Assembly: GCA_937872225.1 (NCBI GenBank)
Contig: CALMRZ010000026.1
Coordinates: forward strand, 1 to 48,806
Direction of reading: 5' to 3'
DNA length: 48,806 nt
Origin: an uncultured Spirochaetota bacterium
Lineage (GTDB): Bacteria; Spirochaetota; UBA4802; UBA5550
The translations under genes were made by a program, and so were the position numbers. The notes below the pieces were generated by a model. The model was not told the DNA's origin. It saw only the letters and a program-made list of their open reading frames with translations, and did not search any database. How positions within the stretch are numbered: the stretch's first letter is position 1; every line of letters begins with the position of its first letter. Positions 8,516 through 16,731 of this stretch are shown here, in pieces.

Positions 8516-9138
8516 AAAAGGCACTGATGGCATACATCGTAATAGTACTCTTCGGGTGCATCCTGAACGCGAGGACCATCTGGAAGGACCGCAATCCCTA
8601 CTCGTCTGAAGGGGACGTCAAGGTGGGCACCGTCGTGGTGGTCAACGTCTACGACATCTCCGACATGAAGTTCACCCTGTCCATGAGCGACAAGAGCAAT
8701 TCCATGGTATCGTCAAACCCGGACATGAGCATCACGGGGTTTCTGCCGAAAGTGGCGATGCAGAAGAAAATAACCAATGACGACACGACCCAGTTCCAGG
8801 CCAAGGGCAAGCTCGCCTTTTCCGTTGCGACCCGGGTCCTGAACAAGGTGGGGCCCATGCTGAACGTCGCCGGGAGCCGCACCTACACGCTGAACGGCGT
8901 CACCAATATCATAACCGTTACCGGCCTGGTGGACCCGGCGATGATGAAGGGCCGGTCCGTAGACTCGAGCAGCGTCGCCGATTTCACCCTGGAGATCCGG
9001 GGCATCAAGCAGGGGATCAACATACAGCGGCCGCCCCTCAAGAAGGACGAGACGGCCAGCAGCAACCTGACCGAACAGGAAAAGCAGACCATAATAATAG
9101 ATTACCTGAGGAAAATGCTGGGAGAGCTCACGCGGTAA
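8512..9138 (+). CDS. flgH: Flagellar L-ring protein FlgH
   Basis: FlgH builds the outer-membrane L-ring, which implies a diderm cell with a flagellum associated with that membrane or its machinery. The 208-residue protein shows the family features LWKD/IWKDRNPYS near the mature N-terminus, KVGTVVVVNVYD, FQAKGKLAFSVATRV and NVAGSRTYTLNGVTNIITVTGLVDP. The N-terminus MKKALMAYIVIVLFGC fits a lipoprotein signal with a slightly unusual lipobox (LFGC), so Cys16 may be lipidated as in other FlgH proteins. It overlaps flgA by 4 nt (ATGA). Confidence 0.93.
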   Translation: MKKALMAYIVIVLFGCILNARTIWKDRNPYSSEGDVKVGTVVVVNVYDISDMKFTLSMSDKSNSMVSSNPDMSITGFLPKVAMQKKITNDDTTQFQAKGKLAFSVATRVLNKVGPMLNVAGSRTYTLNGVTNIITVTGLVDPAMMKGRSVDSSSVADFTLEIRGIKQGINIQRPPLKKDETASSNLTEQEKQTIIIDYLRKMLGELTR

Positions 9139-9142
9139 TGCC

Positions 9143-10165
9143 ATGATAAAAAGGATTTTTTTCATAAGCGCGGTCGTGCTCCTGGCCGCCGTATCGGGCC
9201 GGGCCGAGGTCTCGGTCAAGGTCAAGGACATATCCTATATCGACGGCCTCAAGGAGAACCAGATATTCGGCTACGGCCTGGTCGTCGGGCTCCCGGGCAC
9301 CGGCGATACGCGCAAGTCGCCATTGACCAAATCGTCGCTGAAGAACCTCCTCAAGAACCTCGGCATGGAGGGGGACGATATCACCTCCGCCAACACCGCC
9401 GCGGTCCTCGTCACCGGCAGGCTGCCTGCCTTCGTGCGCGTGGGCGACCGCATTGACGTGACGGTTTCCTCCATCGGCGACGCCAAGTCGCTCGAGGGTG
9501 GCATCCTGGTGCAGTCGCCGCTGCGGGGCAACGACGGCGCCGTCTACGCCGTGGCCCAGGGGACCCTCGCGGTGCCCCGGATAAAAAACGAGCGCAGGAC
9601 CGTTCGCACCGTCGCCCAGATCGACGGCGGCGCCGTGGTTGAGCGCGAGATCTATCCCGAGATCGTGTTCCGCGACAAGGATGACAAGGAGGACGAGAAC
9701 AAGATCTTCATCGTCCTCAGGGAATGGGACTACACGGTGGGGAACAGCATCATAAAAGCGGTGGCGAACAAGTACCCCGAATCGAAACCGGTGATGGCCC
9801 CAGGGGGCAGGATACAGGTCACCCTGGTCAAGAACATCAGCATCCCGGAATTCATATCCACCATTGAGAACATCGAGGTAGCCCCGGCGTACCGCGCCAA
9901 GGTGGTGGTCAATGAGCGCGACGGCACCATCGTCACCGGCGGCGAGGTGAAGATATCGGCCGCCCTGGTGAGCAGGGAAGGGCTCACGGTGGAGATCAAG
10001 GAGACCGGCAAGAAGGTTTCCGCGTCAGAGATGAAGGACTCCGCGACCGTGAAGGAGCTTGTCGATTCGCTGAACGCGACCGGCGCCACCACGGTTGACA
10101 TTATATCCATACTGAAGGCGCTGGAGGCCTCCGGAGCACTCCATGCCGAATTGATCGTGAGGTAG
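9143..10165 (+). CDS. flgI: Flagellar P-ring protein FlgI
   Basis: FlgI forms the periplasmic P-ring around the rod. The 340-residue protein carries a signal peptide (MIKRIFFISAVVLLAAVSGRA) and then the conserved sequence VKDISYIDGLKENQIFGYGLVVGLPGTGD. Further FlgI signatures are GDRIDVTVSSIGDAKSLEGG, ENIEVAPAYRAKVVVNERDGTIV and the C-terminal segment TVKELVDSLNATGATTVDIISILKAL. Length and order are typical. It begins 4 nt after flgH and is followed 3 nt later by flgJ. Confidence 0.97.
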   Translation: MIKRIFFISAVVLLAAVSGRAEVSVKVKDISYIDGLKENQIFGYGLVVGLPGTGDTRKSPLTKSSLKNLLKNLGMEGDDITSANTAAVLVTGRLPAFVRVGDRIDVTVSSIGDAKSLEGGILVQSPLRGNDGAVYAVAQGTLAVPRIKNERRTVRTVAQIDGGAVVEREIYPEIVFRDKDDKEDENKIFIVLREWDYTVGNSIIKAVANKYPESKPVMAPGGRIQVTLVKNISIPEFISTIENIEVAPAYRAKVVVNERDGTIVTGGEVKISAALVSREGLTVEIKETGKKVSASEMKDSATVKELVDSLNATGATTVDIISILKALEASGALHAELIVR

Positions 10166-10168
10166 CCT

Positions 10169-10594
10169 ATGATAGCCCAGGGAACAACGCCCCTTGCCGG
10201 CCTGCAGGTCAGAGACGAGGACATCGTGTCAAAACTGGTGAGGGTCCCCGCGAAAGCGGCGTCGGCCGAAGATGAAAAGGTCGGGGCCTCCTTCAGCAGC
10301 GTCCTTTCCAAGTCGGTCAGGGAGGGCGGCAGCGGACCGGCGGCGGTGAAGCCGAAACGCGCAGCCCAGGAGAAGCGCCTCTGGGACGCCTGTATAGAGA
10401 TGGAATCCCTCCTGGTCGGAAAGATGCTCAAGGAAATGCGCAAGACCGTGCAGAAGACCGGATGGATGAACGGCGGCTTCGCCGAGGAGATCTTCGAGGA
10501 CATGCTGTACGATGAATACGCAATGAGCCTGTCCCGCAATTCCAACCTGGGCATGGCGAAGATGCTCTATGACGAGCTGAAACGGAACGTGTAG
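10169..10594 (+). CDS. flgJ: FlgJ-like rod-binding protein (no muramidase domain)
   Basis: The protein has only 141 residues and corresponds to the N-terminal rod-binding domain of FlgJ (rod-capping family). The core, CIEMESLLVGKMLKEMRKT, and FAEEIFEDMLYDEYAMSLS fit this domain. The C-terminal peptidoglycan-hydrolase domain of enterobacterial FlgJ is absent, which is common outside gamma- and betaproteobacteria. A separate enzyme would then have to open the peptidoglycan for the rod. The gene is last in the flg operon, and a strong terminator follows at 10649. Confidence 0.88.
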   Translation: MIAQGTTPLAGLQVRDEDIVSKLVRVPAKAASAEDEKVGASFSSVLSKSVREGGSGPAAVKPKRAAQEKRLWDACIEMESLLVGKMLKEMRKTVQKTGWMNGGFAEEIFEDMLYDEYAMSLSRNSNLGMAKMLYDELKRNV

Positions 10595-10648
10595 CGAAAA
10601 AACCGCGGCACCGGCGCGGCAGTGTGACACGCCGCAGGGAATAACCAG

Positions 10649-10680
10649 AGCGACGATATCCATCGTCGCTTTCGTTTTTT
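10649..10680 (+). terminator. Rho-independent terminator of the flg operon
   Basis: A perfect 9-bp stem, AGCGACGAT (10649-10657) and ATCGTCGCT (10662-10670), has a 4-nt loop and is followed by TTCGTTTTTT. It sits 55 nt after flgJ. Its T-run ends exactly at the stop codon of the convergent minus-strand gene. Confidence 0.92.
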
Positions 10681-11074
10681 ACCGGCAGGGATGGCCGTGC
10701 TTTTTTATCGTCCGCGGGCAGTACTGTTCCAGCTCGGCGCCTTCCAGCGGGTGCAGATACACTGCCCTGGCAGTGCCTTCACCGCGGTACCTTTCAGTGA
10801 CCACCTTCTTATCCTGATCGCATTGAATCCTCTCCAGTGTGATGGCGGTTTCGGCCTCCGCCTGGGCGGCTTCAAGGGGTGTCAGCCTGCCGTTTTTCGT
10901 TGCCTGGCGGTATTTTCCCGGGTCTGAATACTCGCAGGCGGTGATTTCTTCAAGGTTGTGCTCGGTCTGGCACATGTACAGCTTTATTACCTGGTCGAGG
11001 GAAAGGACCGGCGCGGCCATGAGCAGGAGAAGGCCGAGATGGCAGAGCATCAGATTGATGACCAGCTTTTTCAT
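10679..11074 (-). CDS. Small secreted protein of unknown function
   Basis: I do not recognise the family. The 131-residue product starts MKKLVINLMLCHLGLLLLMA, a clear Sec signal peptide with probable cleavage near APVLS. The mature part contains four cysteines (CQTEH, ACEY, QCDQD, QYCP) and one more near the end, so disulphide bonds are likely. The start at 11074 is preferred because it opens directly on the signal peptide with a purine-rich GAAGAGA site upstream; the frame extends farther. It converges on flgJ and follows another small secreted gene in the same direction. Confidence 0.65.
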   Translation of the reverse strand: MKKLVINLMLCHLGLLLLMAAPVLSLDQVIKLYMCQTEHNLEEITACEYSDPGKYRQATKNGRLTPLEAAQAEAETAITLERIQCDQDKKVVTERYRGEGTARAVYLHPLEGAELEQYCPRTIKKHGHPCR

Positions 11075-11114
11075 TATTGTCTCTTCAGGTCCGGCATTAC
11101 AGTGATGTGCCGAC

Positions 11115-11549
11115 TTATTGTGCAATCAGCACGTCTACGAATAGTGCCAGGTCGCCGCTTCCGGTCCTGATCACATAATTATCATATATGCTGTTGTCGT
11201 CCCGCACGGCAATTGAGGCCAGGGTCGGCAGGTTCGAAGGATCCTGCCCTTCTTTCAGGGAAATGGCCCGGCACCGGACGATCACCTTGTCGATGGATTT
11301 CTTTTTGATAAGGGCTATTACCTGTCTGCCCGTGATGCTTCCCCCGCCGGAGGGGGATTTCGAGGCGGTTATGGTGCCGCTATTCCTGAAGGCTGTCCTG
11401 ATGTCCAGGGGATTCATGGCGGCCGGAACATAGCGCCAGAATATCTTTATCTTAGCCTTTGCAGGAATGGCTACATCGGGAAAAACGGTGGGAGGGAATG
11501 TAATGATCAGGGCAAGGATAAGGGATATGATTATATGAGTAAGTTTCAT
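11115..11549 (-). CDS. Secreted protein of unknown function
   Basis: The 144-residue protein has an N-terminal signal sequence (MKLTHIIISLILALIITFPP). After it comes a region with alternating hydrophobic residues suggesting beta structure, e.g. KIKIFWRYVPAAMNPLDI, and VIVRCRAISLKEGQDPSNLP. It has no motif I can name. It lies 40 nt upstream of the other small secreted gene on the same strand, so the two may form an operon. Base composition is like the neighbours. Confidence 0.6.
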   Translation of the reverse strand: MKLTHIIISLILALIITFPPTVFPDVAIPAKAKIKIFWRYVPAAMNPLDIRTAFRNSGTITASKSPSGGGSITGRQVIALIKKKSIDKVIVRCRAISLKEGQDPSNLPTLASIAVRDDNSIYDNYVIRTGSGDLALFVDVLIAQ

Positions 11550-12035
11550 GTGTTCCCTTTTTTAGATATATCCGTTCCCTGGATTTTATGTAGTATGATG
11601 TTCCCGCTATCCTGAATGGCGGTTGAATGAATTGTTTTTTATATAAAATAGGATGTTTTTGGCGTGGTGTCAAGGGTATTTTACTCCAATGCCCCCCGTA
11701 CTGTGACCGATAACTATCGTTTTAAGACCGGCCGAGGCAGGATACCACGTAACATTCTGTACTCTGACACCGGGATATTCGCGGCATCCATGCCGCCGCC
11801 GGGACTTCGGCATCCTGCTTGAGCATCTATACGTGGTAATTTGCTCTGACCCCGCGGGTTGGTTCCGATAGACAATTATCGTTATTACAGGCTTTGCTCT
11901 GACCCCAATCCATGTAAGACGTAAAAAAAGATTACCCAATGACAAAATTCTGGACATATAGCGGCGCGTTGTGTTTACTATGGCAGAATTACAAGAATTG
12001 AATCACTCTGAACAATTACCCGGGGGCTGATAAGA
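11550..12035. other. Intergenic region with repeat fragments
   Basis: This 486-nt gap holds no convincing gene. It contains two copies of TTTGCTCTGACCCC (11840-11853 and 11893-11906) and a related CTGTACTCTGACACC near 11757-11771. There is also a palindrome-rich stretch around GGCATCCATGCC (about 11783-11794). It looks like remnants of REP-like or other short dispersed elements. The segment just before 12036 supplies a GGGGGC ribosome site for the next gene. Confidence 0.5.
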
Positions 12036-13034
12036 ATGGGCATATTTGATGGAATGTTTAAAAAAAAGATCATAATCTGCATCCATGGGCTTGCCAATAA
12101 GCCGCCGAAGGAAGTCCTGGAACGGTGGTGCAGGGCATCAATCCGTGAAGGCTTTAAAACAATACAAAAGAAAGGGACACCCTTTACCCTGAAGCTTGTC
12201 TACTGGGCCGATCTCATGCATGAACAGCCCCAGGACATGCACGAGACCGATAAAAGGAAAGACACCTATTTTGACGATCCGTACCTTCCGGGTAACCCGG
12301 ACGCTTACAAGGCCTTCAAGCCGAGCAACATGAAGAAAAAGGTCCTCGATAAGATTGAAAAGAAACTGGATGAGATGTACTTCAAGGAAGACAGTTTCAT
12401 CAATTTCGACAAGTTTGCCAATATCCTTGTCCGCAATCTCTTCAAGGACCTGGACCTCTACTACCACAGGGACTGCCCGGTGACCCGTTATCGCGGCCTC
12501 CTGGCCCGTGATGCCATCAGGATGAGGCTGGCTGAAGCCCTGCGCAAGTACAGCAGGAGAGACATTCTGCTGATCGCCCATTCAATGGGTACCATCATAT
12601 CCTACGACGTGCTCACCCAGACCACGCCGGACGTCTCCATTAATACCCTGATCACCATCGGGTCCCCCCTGGCAATGCCGCTGATATTAAAGAAGATCCT
12701 GATCGAGCAGGGCAGGGACTACAAGAAAGAGCAGAAACCGGTAACGCCTGAAAACGTGCTCAAGGGCTGGTATAATTTTTCCGATCTCGATGATCCCGTT
12801 GCCATAAATTACAGCCTTGGCGATGATTACCGGCCCAATTCCCATGGCGTTGCGCCGAAGGACACCATCATTTACAATAATTATGAAATAAACGGCGACC
12901 GGTCCCCCCACAAGCTGTACGGATATCTCCGGGCGCCGGAAGTGGCCCGCGCCATTTACGATTTCTGCGCTTCGGGCAGGTCCCCGGTTTTACTGTCGCT
13001 GAGACAGTTCTTCGGCAGGATCATGGGAAGATAG
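12036..13034 (+). CDS. Alpha/beta hydrolase (lipase/esterase-like)
   Basis: The 332-residue protein is a predicted serine hydrolase of unknown substrate. IIICIHGLANKPP near residues 12-24 is the oxyanion-hole HG motif, and LLIAHSMGTIISYD places the nucleophile Ser at about 183 within GxSxG-like AHSMG. A candidate acid is in DLDDPVAINY, and a candidate catalytic His lies in the PHKLYGY segment. There is no signal peptide, so it is probably cytoplasmic. The insertion between strand 1 and the nucleophile (residues 60-150) is long and charged. It converges on the acyltransferase operon with only 24 nt between stop codons. Its link to that operon is possible but unproven. Confidence 0.72.
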   Translation: MGIFDGMFKKKIIICIHGLANKPPKEVLERWCRASIREGFKTIQKKGTPFTLKLVYWADLMHEQPQDMHETDKRKDTYFDDPYLPGNPDAYKAFKPSNMKKKVLDKIEKKLDEMYFKEDSFINFDKFANILVRNLFKDLDLYYHRDCPVTRYRGLLARDAIRMRLAEALRKYSRRDILLIAHSMGTIISYDVLTQTTPDVSINTLITIGSPLAMPLILKKILIEQGRDYKKEQKPVTPENVLKGWYNFSDLDDPVAINYSLGDDYRPNSHGVAPKDTIIYNNYEINGDRSPHKLYGYLRAPEVARAIYDFCASGRSPVLLSLRQFFGRIMGR

Positions 13035-13058
13035 AAGGGCTCCGGCCTGTCGCCGGCA

Positions 13059-14246
13059 TCACCGGAGCTTTTCCAGGCCCCCGGCAAGGGCCTCGATACT
13101 TCTGTCGAAACGCCCACCCGTGGCCATGACCTCCGGTATGGTGATGATGATTTCGATGGTGTCTCCATGGCCTGCCAGCACGATTGAGTAAGGATAGAGC
13201 TCCGACCCCGGGGGGATGGCCCAGAAGGCCGTCGCGTTGAAGCCGCCGCCTGAAAAATCCCCCAGGTCCTTTTTCCCGAGATTCGATATGAGCGCCGTCG
13301 TGTTGTACAAACCCCGGCCGTGGTTCCTCCGTATCCTTCTGTTTACCATCAGCCGGATCAACCAGAGGGGCATGTAGCGTATCAATTCGTCCCCGGGATA
13401 CAGCATCCCGTCACGGCCTTCCTCCAGCTGCCGCCGGATGTCGCCGTCGATATCGTCATGGGTGTCGCCGGGATTGACGTCTACGTATATGAAGTTGGTC
13501 AGGTTGCTGGTCGACCGTAGGCCGTTCCGGCGGGGACGGAGGTCGACGGGTATGCCGATGCGCACCGGCCCCGATGAATGGGTGCGGGCTTCCCGGGCAA
13601 GGACGACCGACACCTGGGAAACAATCTTCTTATAGGTGCCTTTGACCTGGAACCGCTGCCAGCGCATTACCCTACCGGAGCCATCGGCCCTTCCGGTCGG
13701 CGCGATGTGGACGGCCGGCGAGGCCGGCCGTCGTCCACGCTGGAAGCTGCGCGCCAGCTCCTGCTCGACGGTACGGCATTCCGACCCGATGAGCGGCTCT
13801 CCCCGGAGGGCTCGGAACACGTCCTCGGCGAGGGTCTGGGTGCCCCGCCCGTCCATCACCGCGTGATGGGTGCGGAAAACCACCCGCAGCGGGCTGCCGT
13901 GGATAAGGAGTATTTCGCACCCACGGCCCGTCCGCGGGAAGAGCGGCGTTGCGAGAAAAGGCGCTCCGTCCGAACTCATGCCCGGCCACCGGCTGCCGTC
14001 GATTTCCCGCACCGGTGGAGGGCTCCCTGAATCGACCCACCGTGAACGGTTCAGGACTCCCCTCAGGGAGAGACGGCAGCCGGGATTGGCCTCCGCGGCT
14101 TTTTTCACGGCCGCGCGCCAGAGACCGGCGTCGAGAACGCCGTCGCCTTCCCAGAAATACTGGTTCGCGAAGGGGGGATACAGGCCGCCGAGGACCAGGT
14201 AGGCCCGTTCGGTGGATGATAGTATGCGCGTGTGGTCTCTGGTCAT
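13059..14246 (-). CDS. HHxxxDG acyltransferase, condensation-domain superfamily (paralogue A)
   Basis: The 395-residue stand-alone enzyme belongs to the CoA-dependent acyltransferase fold shared by NRPS condensation domains, PapA-type and alcohol O-acetyltransferases. The catalytic motif THHAVMDGRG puts the paired His at residues 127-128 with Asp132-Gly133. Other blocks shared with its three paralogues are YPPFANQ, EANPGCRL, RWVDSG, FRALRGEP, APTGRADG, IGIPVDLRPRR.GLRSTSNL and LISNLGK. There is no signal peptide or carrier domain. It is the last gene of a ten-gene operon. By family knowledge it should transfer an acyl group to a hydroxyl or amine; donor and acceptor are unknown. Confidence 0.8.
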   Translation of the reverse strand: MTRDHTRILSSTERAYLVLGGLYPPFANQYFWEGDGVLDAGLWRAAVKKAAEANPGCRLSLRGVLNRSRWVDSGSPPPVREIDGSRWPGMSSDGAPFLATPLFPRTGRGCEILLIHGSPLRVVFRTHHAVMDGRGTQTLAEDVFRALRGEPLIGSECRTVEQELARSFQRGRRPASPAVHIAPTGRADGSGRVMRWQRFQVKGTYKKIVSQVSVVLAREARTHSSGPVRIGIPVDLRPRRNGLRSTSNLTNFIYVDVNPGDTHDDIDGDIRRQLEEGRDGMLYPGDELIRYMPLWLIRLMVNRRIRRNHGRGLYNTTALISNLGKKDLGDFSGGGFNATAFWAIPPGSELYPYSIVLAGHGDTIEIIITIPEVMATGGRFDRSIEALAGGLEKLR

Positions 14247-14280
14247 ATCCGGATAGTCTCTCTGCCGCGGCGGACGCCTG

Positions 14281-15459
14281 TTATTTCAGCGATCCGATGA
14301 TCCGCTCCAGCAGGCCGTCGATGCGGTTCCTGGTCGCCAGCCGCCTGGGCAGGGAAAGCACCATCTCGACGATGTCATCATATCCTCCAAGGCCGATGAA
14401 GAAGGGGATGTAGTCGTTGACGGGGGGGATACCCCAGAAGGCGGTCGGCTCGAACCCGCCGCCCCGGAAGTGTTGGAGTTTTATCCTTCCCACGTTGGAA
14501 ACCAGGCCTGATAGGCTGTAGATGCCGGTCCTGTGCCGGTCTTCAATGATTTTTTTCGCCAGTTTACCGAGTATCCACATCGGCACATACCGAGCCATGT
14601 CGTCGCCCCGGGACAGCATTCCCTCCCGCTTTTCCCGGAGCTGGCGCGAAACGTCTTCGGCGATAGACTCAGGGGTGGATTCCTTTCTGATTTCAATGTA
14701 GATTGCGTAGGTGAGATTGGCCGTCGAAACCAGGCCCGGCATGCGCGGCCGCATGTCCACCGGGACACCGAGCCTTACCACGCCCTCGGAATGGCTCCAG
14801 GCTTCCCGCGCGATCTGCAGCGCCACCTGGGCCAGCAGGTTGTGATACCTGCCCCTGACACGGATGCGGCGGGTCAGCATCCCGCTTTCATTGCCTTCGG
14901 CCCTTCCGGTGGGAGCTATGTGCTCGGTGGGATATGGTTTTCTCATCTCTTTCTGGAAGCTGTGGGCCAGTTCCGTGTCGGTGATCGTGGCGCGCGATCC
15001 CACGCAGGGCTCTCCCCTGAGGGCCCGGAAAATATCGGTCACCCAGACAAAGGTGCCCATGCCGTCCATGAGGGCATGGTGGGTCCGGAAGATGACGCGC
15101 ATGGTGTCTCCGCCGGCGATGACAACCTCACAGGTCGGGCCCAGCTCCGGGTAAAGCGGCCTGGTGAAATAGGGAACGGTCTCCGGTTTGTCCCATTCAT
15201 AGTTCCCCTTTTCGGCAATGATGACCGGCGGCGTGATGCCGGAATCCACCCAGCGGCAGGTGTTCAGCACGCCCTTCAGGACCGCCCGGCTTCCCGGGTT
15301 TGCCTCGGATGCTGTTTCAACTGCCGAGCGCCAGCGTTCGATGTCGATGACGCCCGTACCCTCAAAGATGAACTGGTTCGCCAGGGGAGGATAGAGCCGG
15401 TCCGCCACGACGAAAATACGCTCATTAAAGGAAAGCTTCCTTGTGTATCTTTTTTGCAT
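14281..15459 (-). CDS. HHxxxDG acyltransferase, condensation-domain superfamily (paralogue B)
   Basis: A 392-residue paralogue of the neighbouring genes, it has THHALMDGMG (His127-128, Asp132-Gly133). Shared blocks are YPPLANQ, EANPGSRA, RWVDSG, FRALRGEP, APTGRAEG, LGVPVDMRPRMPGLVSTANL and LVSNVGR. The spacing of motifs is identical to paralogue A over the first 140 residues, consistent with tandem duplication. The gaps to genes A and C are 34 and 48 nt. Sequence divergence among the copies is considerable, which suggests different substrates rather than dosage. Confidence 0.8.
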   Translation of the reverse strand: MQKRYTRKLSFNERIFVVADRLYPPLANQFIFEGTGVIDIERWRSAVETASEANPGSRAVLKGVLNTCRWVDSGITPPVIIAEKGNYEWDKPETVPYFTRPLYPELGPTCEVVIAGGDTMRVIFRTHHALMDGMGTFVWVTDIFRALRGEPCVGSRATITDTELAHSFQKEMRKPYPTEHIAPTGRAEGNESGMLTRRIRVRGRYHNLLAQVALQIAREAWSHSEGVVRLGVPVDMRPRMPGLVSTANLTYAIYIEIRKESTPESIAEDVSRQLREKREGMLSRGDDMARYVPMWILGKLAKKIIEDRHRTGIYSLSGLVSNVGRIKLQHFRGGGFEPTAFWGIPPVNDYIPFFIGLGGYDDIVEMVLSLPRRLATRNRIDGLLERIIGSLK

Positions 15460-15507
15460 ACTGATTTACATCCCAAAAAAACAGCCGCTGTCAAGCCTTA
15501 ATTGGCT

Positions 15508-16719
15508 TTAATCGCTTTTCACAAGCCCGGCCGCGATTCTTTCAAGGGCCGCCTCAAGTCTGCCCCCGGTTGACATGTTGCGGGGCATCATGAGGAGCAG
15601 CTCAATCCGTTCGCCCAGGCCCGACAGGGTCATGCTGAAGGGAAGGATGGGGGCGCATACCGGAATGCCGATATAGGAAGTCGCGGTAAAGCTGCCGCAT
15701 GAATAAAAGGCGCTTTCCAGGCGGCCCAGGTTGGAGACAAAGCCGGAGAAGCGGAAATGGCCGGTCTTCCGGTTGCGCGCCCCTTCGCTCCTGATGGCCA
15801 TGGCGAGCAGTCTTACCGGCACATAGCCGATGATGAGGTCCTCCCAGGTGATTTCCCCGTCCTCGCGGAGCGAAAGCCGCCGGGCGATTTCGTCGGCTAT
15901 CGACTCCACCGTGGCGTCCCGGTCAATATCGATATAGACGGCGTTTGCGAGATTGCTGGTTGAGCGGAGGCCTTCGCGGCGCGCCCGCAGATCGACGGGA
16001 ATGCCGATCCGCACCCTGCCTTCTCCGTGGCGCCATGCTTCCCCGGCCGTCAGCAACAGCACCCTGGCGAGGAGCCTGGGATACTTGCCGAAGAGGGTTG
16101 CCCTCTTCCAGACCAGGTCTATCGCCGTGCCGTCTGCCTTTCCCGTCGGGGCAATATACCGGTGGGGGAGCGGCTTGCTCCGTTTGCCCCGGGTCAGGTT
16201 CAGGAGATCGTTTTCGACCATGACGTACTCCGACCCCAGCGGTTCTTCGCCCCGGAGGGCCCGGAAGATGTCCTCCGTCCAGGTCATGGCCCCGCGGCCG
16301 TCCATGATGGCGTGATGGCTCCGGAACGCGGCCCGGGGAGGGTCCCCGTGCATAAGCAGGACTTCGCTGCAGGGCCCTTTCCTCGGATCGAAATCTTTCT
16401 GGAGGAAAGGCGCTCCTTCGGATCCCATGCCGTCCCACGAGGAGCCGTCGACCTCACGGATCGGGGGTGTGACGCCGGAATCCACCCAGCGGCTTGACCC
16501 GAGCACGCCTTTCAGGACGAGGCGGGTCCCGGGATTGGCGGCCGAAGCTATGCGGACCGCCCTCCGCCACTCATCGGCGTTGAAATGTCCCGTACCTTCC
16601 ACGATGACCTGGTTCGCGAAGGGCGGCGTGATGGTATTGGCGGCGATCCATAGCCGTGAAGCTATCGAGAGCGGCCTGGCGGGGGCGGGGGAGTTGTCTT
16701 CCGGTTTTTTACGGGGCAT
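15508..16719 (-). CDS. HHxxxDG acyltransferase, condensation-domain superfamily (paralogue C)
   Basis: The 403-residue protein has SHHAIMDGRG (His135-136, Asp140-Gly141). Compared with A and B it has about eight extra residues at the N-terminus, rich in charge and proline. Shared blocks include TPPFANQ, AANPGTRL, RWVDSGVTPPIREVDGSSW, FRALRGEEPLGS, APTGKADG, IGIPVDLRARREGLRSTSNL and FVSNLGR. It appears closer to A and D in the region after the catalytic motif. It begins 12 nt after the stop of paralogue D. Confidence 0.8.
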   Translation of the reverse strand: MPRKKPEDNSPAPARPLSIASRLWIAANTITPPFANQVIVEGTGHFNADEWRRAVRIASAANPGTRLVLKGVLGSSRWVDSGVTPPIREVDGSSWDGMGSEGAPFLQKDFDPRKGPCSEVLLMHGDPPRAAFRSHHAIMDGRGAMTWTEDIFRALRGEEPLGSEYVMVENDLLNLTRGKRSKPLPHRYIAPTGKADGTAIDLVWKRATLFGKYPRLLARVLLLTAGEAWRHGEGRVRIGIPVDLRARREGLRSTSNLANAVYIDIDRDATVESIADEIARRLSLREDGEITWEDLIIGYVPVRLLAMAIRSEGARNRKTGHFRFSGFVSNLGRLESAFYSCGSFTATSYIGIPVCAPILPFSMTLSGLGERIELLLMMPRNMSTGGRLEAALERIAAGLVKSD

Positions 16720-16731
16720 GGCTGCTCCTTA

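Noticed and set aside
11670-11957. Minus-strand reading frame of 95 residues
   Set aside because: It runs through TTTGCTCTGACCCC repeats and palindromes, has no ribosome site and no protein-like pattern.
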